DNA of 64,000 nt from Ailanthus altissimus (Eukaryota; Streptophyta; Magnoliopsida; Sapindales; Simaroubaceae), in contig OX327693.1 of the NCBI GenBank assembly GCA_946807835.1, positions 10,371,501-10,435,500 on the forward strand. The letters are read 5' to 3'. Made by a program: the position numbers and the translations under genes. The stretch's first letter is position 1. Each line of letters begins with the position of its first letter. Below, in pieces: positions 11,401-24,790 of the stretch. The notes beneath the pieces were generated by a model that made no database searches, was not told where the DNA came from, and saw nothing but the letters and a program-made list of their open reading frames with translations.

Positions 11401-14400
11401 ATAAAGTTAACAAGGGGAGTCCCAAACGGAAATAATATGACCACCGGTAAAACTATTCTAGGAAATAATAAATGCGTGCCATACCAAATTCTGGCATAAT
11501 CCTAGAGCATAAGGCGCCATTTCCTCCCCAAATTTGTCCACTATGGTCTCTAAAGTGAAGACAAGGTCCTCATTCTCAACTTCATCCATGAGTTTGAAAA
11601 ATTCTGCAGGAAGTAGCATTACAACTCAACGTAAACAAATAATCTAGGAACCTCCAACAAAAAAGCATTGGACAAGAATTTGCAAAAGCAAAAAAAAGTC
11701 TGCTACCAGAACATAGCAAAGTTCAGATGCAACTTACCATCAAGTAGCTGAGGAAGGATCGGGCGAATCTCATTCAAGTCTGAATGGTTAACATGTTTTG
11801 TCAGGCACCAGTTCAAGTTTAAACAAAAGAAGGATAAAACAGAACACAAAATACGTGAGAACGCACTGACACAGACAAGCCTTACTAGCAGCTACATATA
11901 CCTCTGCAAGCTTCAACAAACGACCGTAATGCAAATACTGAATCCACACGAACAGGAAGTTCTGGATCACGCAACCCAGAAACCACACTGTGCAACGCTT
12001 TACGGAAATTGTTCTGATCTGAGAAGTTGATATGGGCATACTGTCCTGCAACCCATGCCGCCTAATATCCAGGCCAGAAGAAGTAAGAGAATGCAGCTAA
12101 AATTAGTGGAAGAACTTGCAAGAAACATTTTGTCGTCTAGAATACCGAATAACAATAATATGACAAATCCAATTGATAAAAATCTAACTTCAAATCAAAA
12201 AAAGTATCATGACGTTGCAGATCAATGGGCATTTATTATAATTACTGGACTAAGATAGGATGTCTGCGAACCAAGAAAAAGAACATGGCCAGATAAATAA
12301 CAAATCATTACAGCACTTATATTTGTAAATGTTTTCCCATCACTATTGCTTTGATCCAACACTTATATTTTATTATGCAACATACTGACGCTTCACATTC
12401 AGGTAATCTTGCCTCACTATTAGATGGCAAGGGCTTCTTATGAAACAAAAGATTTTATAAAGAAAAATTTGCAGTTAAAACAAAAATAATGAATGCTCGC
12501 CTCATAGGACCAAGAAAAATAATTGTGATGCTTTTTCTTTAGGCCAGAAAGATGATGAGAAACTAAAATGAAAATAATAGTATCATTTATCAAAATTTAG
12601 AGGCCTAAATACATTTTTCCCAGAGACTGTATCACCATTTTCAATTGCAACAGCATCAGCCTTTACTCTATTTAATTGTTGCAAAATAAGGTTCCATGTA
12701 GAGGTAGTTTTGATTCAATGCATCTCCTCCAAAGGATGCAGCAAGATGAGGTAGCTAAAATGAGATCTATTTCATTTCTAATAATATATACATGTCCAAA
12801 TATAGTTTTCGTTCCAACAGACAGTAGTAACATTTTCAATTGCAACATTGTCAACCTTGAATTCCTCCAAGTGTGATAATATAAAGTTATAAACCTTTCA
12901 TCATTGACATCTACACTTGAAGGAAAGAAGACACAAGTAATAGAAGATGGAGAGAGGGAGGGAGAGAGATCAAAAGGAAAAGCAATCTAAATTTTAAAGA
13001 TCCCTAATACTCTATACGGAAGTATGCAACACATGTGACAACAAAGAAATGTTCTGATCATATGAATGGCCTTCAGTCACAGAATACTCATCATTCTTTC
13101 CTGGAATAAGAAAATATACCAAACCACAAGTCCGAATGTTTCTCTGCAAAGTTTTACAGCCAAAAATGGAAGATTTCACTGAACAGATAAAAATTTGATG
13201 ACTAAATTTTTTTAATTCATAATGGAGAGTATAAAGTAAAATGTCAATGCAAACTATGCAGATAAAAAGTCTATTTCAACCTAATATGCAAATTAAATAT
13301 AAAAGTAGAATATCCTGGCATAATGCTTTAGCAATGCATAGCAACAAACCTTGGCTCTTAGATGACCAATAGGACTGCTGAACTCGGGGAAAACATGTTG
13401 CACTAACATGCGCTCTAATTCAGATTTGTAGGGTTCAGTTTGTTTCAATTTATCACAAAGGGCTCCAATAGCAAGCAGTGCACCATCTTTCTGTCGATAC
13501 GCTTTATATTCCACCGGTGCTTCATCATATCTGGATCAAGAACAATCCCAAACAAAATAAATATAAGAATATCAATCAAACTAGGCAATGTAGCAGACCT
13601 GAAATGCGGAAATAAAATACCTCTTAAAAATTCCAACAATAAATTGAATAAACTTCTGAAGGTTTTCTTTCCCTCGTTTTCTGACCAGCTCGCTGACAAA
13701 ATCCATGGAAGCAGTTCTGGGACTATATAAATCTTCAATGATATCTGCAGTATGGCAATGGAATTCACATACTACCTTTCCAAACCCAGGTTTACAAAAA
13801 CATTAAGACAGCTTTCAAGAACTCACCATAGCCCTTTCTCACGTACTCATGTGGATCTTCATCCCAAAGCTTTTGGTCATTGTCACTGAAGCACATAAGA
13901 GGAAAAACTATTTCGAAAAGAAGGACATCAAGTCGTGGTTGCAGCAAATTGTACATACTATTCTTTGAAATACTGCAAAAAGTAAAATTAATGGTTAAAA
14001 AATTGCTTCTGAAGTTTAGTAACAACACTAAAATAGGAGGAGGAAGTGCGTTAGGTAACTAAATCATTCAATAAACAACTTTAGAAAAGTTTGAGCTTGC
14101 AGGAAAGATCTGTGAGCAGTGAAATGACACCTCAAATAGGATCTTCATAAATGAAACCAAATTCATTCTTCTCGTCCGGTTGACCTAAGTTTGACGAATT
14201 TTAATTACTTGTAGAGAAGAATGCGCTCCATGCATTGCAACATAAATGAACACATTCCCATCAATTATAACTCCTCTTGAAATAAGATAACCATAGATAT
14301 AAATCCCCCACACTGTAACAGAAAAGACTAAAGAAAATCTCTCTAAACTAAAGCATAGAGGAAAAATGTATGAAGTTCAAAAAGAAATAGAAGGGATGAA

Positions 14401-17400
14401 CAGTCCAGTTGTTCCCATTTAGTATAAACACACTTCGCATTACAAACAAACAGAAGCACATTTAAGCTCTGAATGCATGCAGGTCTTTGGTCACATGAAA
14501 CCCCAATACACTAACAAAACTCCTGAAACCAACATGCAGTAGTTTATCCAAGGTTTCTTTAGACCATTCCTGATCATTCTCAAGTGACTTGTGTGCTGCA
14601 AATAGTTACCCAACACTGTTAGACCCAAATAGTTTGGGACATCATCCAAACCTTCCAGTATGTTTGTTGATTTTGTACATTTCAGGTACAGGAATGAGTT
14701 AAGATTATAGGTTGGCTAGGCCTTTGACATTGCAAAGAGTTGCAGCTAAAGCACAGGGCTTTATTCCACCTACTTTTGCTGCTTCTCTTTTCCCACTGTT
14801 CTATGACACAAAGATGTTCCTTGCAAGAGATCTGATTCTTAAATTGACTGCATTCTAATAAAAGAAAATGCTGAGGTATTATCTTCATAGTGACTTGCAG
14901 ATAAATCAAAAATCTATCGTAACAAATTTAGTATGTTGGTCACAGGCTAAGAACACATAAGAGACACTTCTTACCTACAGAAAACACAAAAGTTCAGACA
15001 GATAAAATTTAGTCCAACATGGTGACAAGCAGGAGAACATGCTAAGGCAGGACATTTTCAGAACACAGTTTGCTTAAAGGTTGCTCATCACAATCATCAC
15101 TTTATAGTTACTTCGGCTTTAAAATTATAGAGCATACCTGTTGCTTAAATATTGAAGAATAAGGTTGGTAACTCTATCAGGTAAATAGCCACCAACTCGG
15201 ATCCTGTTCAACAGATTTAAGTGGCATTCCAAGATCTTCCCAGCATAATTCTTCTGAAACATTTGGGCAAAAGCTCTATTTTCTGGATTTTGAAGTTTCA
15301 GATCTCCAAACCTAAAATATGATGCACATGTTCAAATGAACATAACCAGTCAGACATAAACATTCTGCTGCAAGGCTTATACTAATTATTCAAAACATTC
15401 CAAATTTCAGAAATTACCTAGTGTACAATCTGTTCAAGATATGAACTGTCCATTTCTTCACCTTCCACCACCCCCATGATTTTCGTAGTTCGGGATCTGC
15501 AGGTTCGCCTTCTGATGGAACAGGTCTCTCCAAAACATTCGAGAAAAGAATCATCCAAGCATTGAAAACATTTGGATCTAAAAGCTGCTTCGGTATCTCC
15601 AGCTGGAAAGGGCAAAAAAACATAGAGCAACAGTTATACGTAAATCCTAACATTTTCCTCATAGAAAGAAGAATATATTAAGCACATCAAAGTAGTTGAA
15701 TAGTATAAAACTGCACTGATAATTCTTCAACCTAAAATGAATAAACTGCAACTATCTGGGGAGCAACATTGCAAAAAATGAACAAACTATGTTAACAGAA
15801 TGTTACTCCTCAGGCTTCATCAAGAGAAGCAATAGACTTGTTTCCATAAAAATAAAAAATAAAAAATAAAAAAAATAAGCAATTAGCACACCACTTTATG
15901 ATATTGCTAAATGATTTAAGACAAGATAAATGTAAGATATTTATTAGATACCCATCTTGTTAAAATAATGTATACATAACAGCATAGCAAGTGAAAATGC
16001 TTCTTCCAACAGCAATGAGCAATTAAAAAGCTTCTTAAATTAAAGAACTACATAGCTTGTCCAGTAGCCACAGGTGTAACAGTCATTGAACAAATGTCTT
16101 TCAAAAACAAGTTACAAGTTTATCTTTCAAAAAAGCAGCAGCAAAAAGAAATGGAGAGACAATTTGAACCTATAACACATGTACAAAATGTACAAGGAAA
16201 TGAGTTTCAACTAACCAAAAATTAAAACTTTTTTGTTAGAATGATTCAACACCCCTTAAAACACAGGAAAAACAAATAAAAGGTACACTTCTATATTTTT
16301 GCATGAACTTACATATATAGATGACCAGAATATTTTACAAATGAGCTTGATTAAATCTGCAATGTCCAGTGATGGGTTGACAATCTGGACAAGCCGATTA
16401 AATATATTGAGAAGATGATGAAATGTTTCCTCAACAATGCGGTAAAGTGGCATCCTCTCCTCATCTGACTTGAACCTAAAACAACAAAGAATTGGTTGAA
16501 TTCAGTATATAACAAAATTGGTAGAAAGATCCTCTACAAATGACAAAGAACGGTTCGAAACTTTAAGCATATAATTAATAGTGGGTTTGAAGAGTTAAAA
16601 TGCATAATAAAAGTGTAAATGAGATAATTTATAACTTAATAAGCAATGAAAAGTTATAAACAATTTTTTTGGGACAATCAAAATATAGTATTTCATTTAA
16701 TATCTTATTCTTGAGGAAGGTTGATCCTAGGCCCATCAACTGTTGAAAGAATATGACTATGCTTTAATACGTTAAAAAATTACAGACATGAATGCGTGCA
16801 TATCTGCGGAATGTTTAGAAATTCATGTCATCTGCAAAGGCACCAGGATTTAACCTTAACACATTGTTTCTCATCCTCCCCGCCAACTAGAATTAGATAT
16901 AGTATAAGGAAAAAGAAGGAAAAGAATATTTGCATATTCCTAGTCTATTAGCTAACGTTAAATAAGACTACAAGAAGCCAAATCACAACTCTCTTAACCA
17001 TGTGGAGGCCTTTCCCAAGTGAGAAAGTTCTTACTAAATCCCAAGTTAGATGGATATCAATGTTGCAGTGTCCCAAGATTGTAGAGGATACTGGGAACCT
17101 TAGAGGCACCTGCCAGCTTGGACATAAATACCAAAGACTCTGTGCATTAACAAGTGCAATAAGCATATCAATCATAGTCATTAAATGTCTTGCGGAATCC
17201 ATATTTGAAATCACCTCGTTATCAATTAAAAATGCTAGAGCAAAAATTCAGCATAATAAAAACTATCAGCTAGAGCAAAAATTAAGCATAATAAAAACTA
17301 TCACATTTGGAATGCAACCTAAAATAAGACGGCCACTTTTTCACTATATAATTACAAATAGCATATCTCAATGAAATTTTATTCCATTTAGGAAATGTAT

Positions 17401-19831
17401 TTTGATCATGGGAAGGAAGAAGATCACTTAATAGGAAACAAGAAATATGTTCCTCATACAACAGGAAAATTTGTAGAATGTGGAGAAAAAAGAAAGACAT
17501 TATCACACAATTGTTGCTAAGCAAGAAACTTAAATACAAAGAATGATGTCTAGTGTCTCACAGTACCCCTGCTAACAGGTCATCTACTTTGAAATTTATT
17601 TTTCAAGGAAAGCAGGCAAAGTGAAATCCTTTATAGCAATTGGACACTTTATATGTATTTAAATTACAATAATTTATGGGTAAGCTTTAAAAGCTTCCCA
17701 TGTCTCACTTTAGAGCACAACAGTCATGGCCACCCATATTGGATACCCAAAGACAATTTTAGAAGAACGCACTTTCAGATACCTAAAAATGTGTGTGATT
17801 GTGCTAAGAATATTTTGTCACAAACATTCACATAATTATTATCATCATAATTGTTTCATTGGTAATGATTATCTACTAGTGAACAAAATCTATATCATTG
17901 TTAGATATGTTTAGATTTTTTAAATGCACAAACATACAACTTAGTATATAAAAAAGGAGATGCTTCAGGGTTGTAAATCGAAGACGCATAAAGCTCTCTT
18001 AGATCATAACTATATAGTGACCTCCATATATCATATATATGAAATTTATCAATGCATCTACAAATGCCAATTTTTCCCCTTTGTTTCCACCGCTACAACA
18101 ATTATCAAGAGAAATAAAAGAAAGTATCACAAGAAAATGAATAGTATCAATAATAAAGAATGTTTTCAGCAATATTATAAATTGACTAGACAACCCATCA
18201 TTATGCCTAACAAGCATAATCTGGACTACATCTGCCCTTTCATAGAAACACCAAGAAAATTTGTGACTTATGTACAAATTGATATTGTTCAAGACAGCTT
18301 AAACTTTATTAAACCAATTCAAACTAAAAGTTCAAGACATGTAGAACTAAAGAGCCTATCCATATAAAATTTATATATGAAAGAGATTAAAAATGTTAGA
18401 TTCTAATTTCTATCCATCTTATATTAAGATAGAACCCAACTAAACCAAATGTAGAAATTTGTAGGTCTACTTACTCATAGATTCTATACCCTTCCACAGA
18501 AGTATTATAGGAAGTTTGGTACCTGAGTAGAGACCAGAGTTGTTTAAGACAGTTTAAACAATTAGAAGCCAAAAGTTTGTAGCAAAGAATATGAAAGAAA
18601 CTTGTGCATTTCAAAAGTTGAAAACATAAAGTGTAATAATATGTTTTGATCTCCAAATATGTATGTATCGAAGAGAAAATGTTTTCACGTATACAAAGTA
18701 TGTATATACTTACTCGTATTTTCTAGAAAGAATCCGCAACACAAACAGAGCTCCATAAACTTGCTGATCCTGTAAATTATGCTTTATCCAGTCTAGAAGA
18801 CGGGGCCACTGCTCTGGATAATCAGCATGTATAATTGTCTTGAGGCACTCGCCCAACTGTACCCTGTACAAAATGTCCCGTAAAATTAGACAAATTAAAA
18901 CTAAATTTCCCATATGTGACAATTTATCCCAATAAACCTAAAAAAATTCCAAATATAAAAGAAAAGGTATGAAGGAGAATAAACATACTAAATTTCATAA
19001 CAAGGGCAAAAAAAAGTTATTTGGGCACTTCATCAGGCAATTAAAATTAATTGAACACCAAACTTACAGTCAACAAACTACAACTTGCAGATGGTTTACA
19101 GAAACTTTTTATAAAGTTAAAAATACTCAAAGATAATTAGGCATATTAATCATTCACTAAAAGTAAAAAGACAGCAAAACCACAGTTCTAGAACAGTGAA
19201 GACACTTGTCTTTGAGAATTCGAACCTCAATAATGGAGGAACTTGGGCAACAAAGACGAGAATATGATCCCTCACCATGTCTTTGTCAGCTAGCGAGATT
19301 TTCTGTTGCTCATCTACAATACAATAGATTACACAAACAATTAGACAACATGTATGAGCAATTATTCAAAACACTTTCGATATCAAAAGAGGAAATAAAT
19401 ACTTGGCTCGTGAGGCGCCCAATTCTTGGCTATGAAGTTCTTGAAATGAATACTGGCCACTTGTCGCACTGCCATGTCGCAGTTATTGTCCACAATGATC
19501 TGCAACAGCCTCACCAGATGCTGAGGAGCGTATTGAAACTGCAAACAAAAAAAGGTAAATAACCTTATTACAATCAGTATTTTAAGCTTCATTCAATCGG
19601 CCTAATCTTCTAAACAAAACGACATAAAAGAATAATGAGAAAATCAACAGAAATGACAATTTAAAGCTAATTTTATTAGCTTATTGAAACGAGTATAAAT
19701 TAGATTGAATTGAAAAGAAAAAAAAAACAAGAAAAAAGAACCTGATCGAGGCTTTGCTCGGCTGCTTTGCGTTCATCGGGATTTGGACTAAGAGCAGCTT
19801 GAAGAATGACAGCAAGACTAGAAAGATCCAT
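5435..19831 (-). CDS. SAD2: Importin beta-like SAD2 (importin-7/8 type karyopherin), 22 coding exons
   Basis: The gene encodes a nuclear transport receptor. Members bind RanGTP through an N-terminal importin-beta domain and carry cargo through nuclear pores on a HEAT-repeat solenoid; Arabidopsis SAD2 is tied to ABA/stress responses, trichome initiation and microRNA activity (family knowledge). Exons, 5' to 3' on the minus strand: 19742-19831, 19403-19538, 19226-19313, 18714-18863, 16313-16475, 15418-15602, 15138-15311, 13827-13972, 13621-13744, 13350-13530, 11902-12061, 11738-11779, 11485-11603, 11196-11394, 9551-9682, 8075-8178, 7724-7903, 6915-7054, 6654-6793, 6407-6567, 5708-5834, 5435-5595. 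All introns are GT-AG. The sum is 3102 nt, 1033 residues; SAD2 is about 1040. Residues 1-100 hold the importin-beta N-terminal domain ([26 protein letters not shown]). Middle motifs include [43 protein letters not shown] and [17 protein letters not shown]. Residues about 885-980 are strongly acidic ([25 protein letters not shown]). The start is the first ATG giving [20 protein letters not shown]. No disabling change is seen. Confidence 0.96.
8309..8922. mobile_element. hAT-like non-autonomous element in importin intron 15
   Basis: The left end is TAGGGGTGTTTGT and the right end ATGAACACCCCTA; the latter reversed is TAGGGGTGTTCAT, so 11 of 13 terminal positions match. The interior has no open frame and is full of inverted ATCCAATCC/GGATTGGAT phrases typical of subterminal hAT repeats. 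Flanking 8-mers are ATGCTGGG and TTACTTGG (5 of 8 match), consistent with a decayed 8-bp target duplication. It lies inside intron 15 of the importin gene (8179-9550), so it is spliced out. Confidence 0.75.
9790..10037. repeat. Three-copy repeat in importin intron 14
   Basis: The phrase TTTTAAACTGATGAA-TTTCAGTCAATTACATGATCACTTTG-AACTCAT occurs at 9810-9860, 9926-9975 and 9988-10037. Copies 1 and 2 share a further upstream CAAATCAAA(A/G)G(A/T)GATTAG segment, so the period is about 116 bp and then 62 bp. It is non-coding and lies between importin exons 14 and 15. Confidence 0.8.
16476..18713 (-). other. Large importin intron 4 (2.2 kb)
   Basis: This is the longest intron of the gene. It begins GTAAGT-like at 18713 and ends TTTTAG before 16475. 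It contains open frames of 124 and 135 codons on the plus strand (17000-17374, 17960-18367) with no recognisable domain, and a 35-bp tandem duplication at 17235-17304 (CTAGAGCAAAAATT(C/A)AGCAT...). No mobile-element ends were recognised, although the length suggests old insertions. Confidence 0.6.
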
Positions 19832-20003
19832 ATCAGATATAACAAGATTGAAAATGAAAATTAAAGGATCGATATAGTTCAAAGAAAGAATAATTTCAAT
19901 TGAACAGCAAAGCAGATGCTCGCTCACTCTCCCTGGGTTGGGTTTAAAGAAGAGAAAGCGAGAGAAAGTTTTTGTTGCGGAGAAAGACAGCCAGAGCGTG
20001 GAA

Positions 20004-20035
20004 GGTATTTAAATCATTAGGGTTTACGGTTTATA
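20004..20035 (-). promoter_or_regulatory. SAD2: Importin core promoter: TATA-like box and telo-box
   Basis: On the minus strand, AAACCCTAA (plus-strand 20017-20025) is a telo-box, an element common in promoters of plant growth and translation genes. Just downstream, TTTAAATACC (20004-20013) is TATA-like. They lie about 175-195 bp upstream of the start codon. The intervening leader is rich in CTCTCTT on the minus strand (19935-19975), as in many plant 5' leaders. The transcription start was not determined. Confidence 0.45.
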
Positions 20036-20039
20036 ACTA

Positions 20040-21575
20040 AATACTACAAATACACTACTTTTTTACTCTGGCCGTCTCTCATTCACCGTCTAAAAATAAT
20101 TACGCTTCTGTACATTCCATTAAAATAATAATAATATTTTTTTACTCGAGGGAGAGGGGAATTAAATTTGCATCTCCACTTTAATAGAAAAATGTATTGT
20201 AAACCTTTGTTATTGGATCATTTAAGTAAATAATTTAAAATAATAATGATAATACAAAAAATTAAGCCCATTTATAATTATATTGCAATACTATGTATGC
20301 ACACATTAATTAAATAAATATTTTGTTAAAAAATATATAAACTTTATATTATTATTGTATTTCTTCCATATTAATACATTTTCTTCTTTTAAAAAAATTA
20401 TTGTATTTTCATTTTAAAGTTAAAGAAAGGTACACTTTCTCGTGGACCTTAGAATAGGGTAGAAATTAATTAAATAAGAAGCAAAATGTTTAATTTATGC
20501 TTGTTAATATAAGGGTGTGTTTACTTTCTTGAAATCAGATTAGTAGCCATCAAAATTGGGTAGGAACTGAATTAGATAGGAATCGAATTGTAAATTAGAG
20601 TGAGATTATGTTATTTACTCATATTTTAAGAATTAAAATCGGAATTATTATTAATACTATTGATGTGTTTACTTATATTTGGAATGAAATTGAATTCTTT
20701 CAAGTGTTTAAATATGACATTTATATGATCACTTTGTATATTAAAATTTAAAATATTAATAACCAAATAAATAAAGTTTACTATATAAATAAATATTTAA
20801 TACGCAATATAAAAAATAAATATTTAGTATAATAGTAATAATATCTATATAACAATAACAATATTAAATATATTATTAAAATTATATTAATTAAATTTTA
20901 AAAAATATTTTAAAAAAATTAAATTGAGGAGAATGTGCCCTCCATTCTCATTTTATCGATTACAATTAGGGGGAGGGGGAATGACAATTTCATTCCTTAC
21001 TCAAAATTTTTGTGGGGCATCAATTTATTTGGACTCATTTTTTCTGCTTTTATAATTAAATAAGTTTGTAATTAAAATGACAAAATGACTTATAAATCTC
21101 ATTCTTATGTAGAGTAGATTTTAATAAGATTTGAAGTAATTTGAAACAAATTTGATATACAAAGTTAAAATCTGTAATAAGTTTGGGATAGATATAATTT
21201 TGGTGTAATATCTTACAGATATCCTAATGGGTATCTATGGATATTTATATATATTTTTTAATTTTTTTAAAAGAAATATCAAATGATGTTACTTTAGTTG
21301 TAGTTATAAATAAAAAATTAAAATATGATTTTTATCTCTTCTTCAATCTATTAATTGTTCTCACTTGTCATACAAATATTGCTCTTTAGTTTTTTCATAT
21401 TTGATTTTCTATTCTCATTAAACTATTGGCTCACACTTGTCAAATATTTATTTTGATTATCAAATGATATGTTTTGATTTTTCTTTAATCTTTATTTTAC
21501 TAACATTGCATTACTTAAATAATAATATGAATATTTTAAGAGAAATTGATTAATCTTTTTTGTTTAACTTTTTTT
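20040..21575. other. AT-rich intergenic region, no gene seen
   Basis: There is no open frame of note. GTGTGTTTACTT at 20514 and GATGTGTTTACTTAT at 20662 are similar phrases, and 20930-21000 has CATTCTC/GGGGGAGGGGG GC-richer segments of the kind found near ends of non-autonomous DNA transposons. Paired ends could not be established. At 21208-21250 there are ATGGGTATC/GGATATTTAT phrases, possibly another decayed element end. Confidence 0.5.
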
Positions 21576-23748
21576 TGTTGGTGTTATGTGCATTTGTACT
21601 GTGCTACAAGTGATTGTGTGTATTATTAAACAATTTAAATATTACATGTCTCACATACAACGCAACGAAATATAATACATTAAAATAATTTCATTATACT
21701 AATGAGATTATGAAACTTATCCTCAAAACGTGCTTTGAACAATTCTAATTAAAAATGTAATGGACTTTCTCAAACTAAAATAATAATTTTTCTATCAAAG
21801 TAATTAAAACAACTCTTACTTCTTAATATTTTTGTTTTTCGAATAATTTGTTTCTCTCAATATATTAGTTAACACTTAACTTTGAAGAAGACAAAAAAAA
21901 ATTCAACATGAATTCTCAATTCATTTCTCCCACCGTAAATATCGGCCATTCATTTACATATAAGCAACATTTGCCTTTTGAATAGCCAATGAAAATAAAT
22001 GAGATGACACCTTGATTTTGATGACTCGGCAACTTATAGGATTTATGACAATTTACTTAAAAACTTGCCGGCACTTACTACTATTTGAATTGAATCAAAT
22101 TCAATTCACGTTTCTTCATTTGCTTTCATCCAATAGAAAGCAAAAATATAGCCGATAAAATTAAACAAGATGACATATGGATTTATAATGGCCAGCAGCA
22201 ACTTCAAACTTTTGTTGAGTATTATGTTTGTTTGGTGGCCAAATCTTTAAGCAATTGGTGGCAATATCGCTGCCATATATTACTTTACAAATTTAATCAA
22301 ATTTAATTTGATTTTTAATCTTTTGTATTTTGGTCAATTAGATTTCAACAACATATAAATTATTTAACAAATGAATACAATTCATTTATATATAGATATG
22401 GCAAATGAATTTTATTTTTCTTTTCTTTTATTATTATTATTTTAAATAAAATATTTATTTATCAATGCTCAAATTAGTATTCATATAAATTATTGGCACA
22501 ATTTGAAATATATACTATGTAGATAAAAGTGTCAAGTCTCACTTAACATAATTTTAGATTAACACTTAAATCTTAGCTACTCCTCGAGAGACCCTGAAAT
22601 AAATTCATATTTTTTAAAACTTTCCAGATCGAACAATTTGATCTGGTGCACTACTCACGTGCTTAACGCGTACACTTCATATAGTGAGACTCCCTAGGTT
22701 CACACCTATTTTGTCTCACAAAATATTTTCGTAAGTCCATAATCGATGCCCCCCCACACACGTTATGGATAATACAAAATGACGAGTTAAACCATACAAG
22801 TTGAGGTTAATCTATATTCATACCATCTCTCCATAATTAATATCCCGGAAGAGTGGAGATATAAATCAATAGCGTAAGTCCCCTATTACTCAACTATAAA
22901 CTTATTTCTTTTGATTCGTATTCCAATAAATAATATACGCAAAATCCTTTGCAATATTATTTACTCTACAGAAAACTCTTTCCTGGGTTAAATGCTTATG
23001 GCCATAAGACTTCTTAGAATACAATCTTAGAGCATGTGGATATTTAACTCACCCATATGAGCTGACGGATCTCATATCTACACACATCGGACTCCATAAA
23101 CATCGGACCATACCCAGTGACGCCCAGCGGTCAGACCATGTAAGGTCTCTGACATGTGTGGAACCTAAGTATAGTGAATCACTCATAAACCCACCGTGGT
23201 GCTTAGGTCTAGGGACCACGAATACTACTTAACTCGAGAAGACCCTCCACTGATGAATTTATGAAAAATCTATTAGAAGTTTTTATTGAGTCTAGTTCAG
23301 TATCCAATCCTTACTAAATACATTTATATCTATTTGAGCTTCTACTAAACTCATGGTTTGCTAAGATTAACTATCTGAACTATCCATATATAACATACAC
23401 TGATCTATATTAATCGGTTATATACGATAGACCCTACATCGGTGGTAATAGATCAGGAACATTTAATTTGAGAACATATTTACACAATGATAATTTTTAA
23501 CAACGCTTGCAACTATTTGTAACTATGTCATTACAAGTATAATCTCAGGTCTTTGTCCCATTTCAGACAAGTTTAGAACTCTTTAGACTTGATCTAAATT
23601 CCTTCAGATCAATATAATGTCTGAAATGTTACAAGCATCTTACCTTAATAAAAATAATTAGCGATTTAATGAAATATTTATTTATTACATAAGTGAAAAT
23701 ACAACATTCATACAAAATTGGGATGACACATGAGCACAAATCCAAACA
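21576..23748 (-). mobile_element. LTR-like element, copy C (solo LTR family 1)
   Basis: Read on the minus strand it starts TGTTTGGATTTGTGCTCATG (ending at 23748) and ends ...ATAACACCAACA (21576). The conserved core (about 22600-23660) is a decayed inverted copy of the cores at 36180-37240, 43500-44530 and 54055-55190; shared phrases include AGTGAATCACTCA, the reverse of TGAGTGATCCA, and GACCACGAATACTAC. No gag or pol is present. Flanking 5-mers are TTTTT and TTTTA, a weak target duplication in a T-rich site. A solo LTR is the simplest reading; the distal end is less sure than the core. Confidence 0.6.
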
Positions 23749-24451
23749 TTTTAATTTATTTTCTTCGTATGATGGAGATTAATAATTATTTTGTTTAATT
23801 TTATTTAATTTATTTTCTTTGTATGATAGATATTGATAGCCATTTTGCTTAACTATTTTACTCTTTTAATGTTTAATATGTTATTGGCTTAACTAGTTGG
23901 CATATTACTTTATCTTAAAACTTTAATATGCCAATATAAATTTATTTATAAGACGTGTTTTAAAATTTTGAATCAAGTCTAAGAAAAATTATTTTTGTTT
24001 TATTGGTTTGGTTTTAGTTATATTGTCTATTATTTGTGTTAATTATTTATGATTGCTTTTATTAGTTTTAACTTGGAAATGAGTTTAATTTTGATAAGAA
24101 AACTTCTATTGAATTTAAATTTGTGACATGATTTTGATTATTATATTTTATTAATTTTCCTTAAAATTAATGTTATGATTTTATATTTTTTATTATAATA
24201 ATTTATAACCCATTTAAAATTTATGGATAACCCATTGCGGGTTTAGTAAAGAGTATGTATCTATTAAAACGAGGTTGGTAATGAAACTTCAAACTCGCAA
24301 TGGGTTTGGAAATGATTTAATACTTCATTTTTAAAGTAGATGCAAATGCCAATATAAAGATATTCATCCAAACTTGATCCACTGTTATCCTTATTTATAA
24401 TTTTGATTTCCTACTTGTATTCCCCATTCCAAAGTAATAAAACTTCTTGAC

Positions 24452-24790
24452 TTGAAATTATTGTGGATTAAACCCTAATTTACTTTTAAATAATAGCAAT
24501 AAAAATAATAAAAGAATAAAAATGAAGTATAAAAGAAAAATACATACAAAATTTATAGTGATTAACCTTTAACCTAGAGTTACATATATTATTGCTGTAA
24601 TTTTTTTTATTATGATGAGAAATAATTCTAAAATATAATATTTGCACCAAACCACCCTACACAATCACTTTTATAAAATCCAATACTTGGTAAGAAATAG
24701 ATTAAGTACTATATTTTACTAGATACCACATATCCAATAATCTCATACTTGGAGAGTAATTTATCATTAATTATCACATTTAAAGTGATA
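24452..24790 (-). repeat. 3' LTR fragment of copia-2
   Basis: This segment matches the start of the LTR at 31451 on the plus strand: GTGGATTAAACCC against GTAGATTAATCC, then AGAGCAATAAAAATAATAAAA and TTAACCTAG(A/G)G(T/C)TACAT. It lies directly downstream of the RNase H C-terminus of copia-2 (minus strand). It is shorter than the 628-bp copy, so it is truncated or diverged. Confidence 0.6.

Noticed and set aside
17000..17374. 124-codon open frame on the plus strand
   Set aside because: Also inside importin intron 4, with no domain and a repeat-derived tail ([10 protein letters not shown] repeats).
17960..18367. 135-codon open frame on the plus strand
   Set aside because: It lies wholly in importin intron 4, has no recognisable domain and low-complexity AT-driven codons.
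20513..21000. Miniature DNA transposon starting GGGTGTGTTTACTT
   Set aside because: No matching inverted end or target duplication was found downstream.
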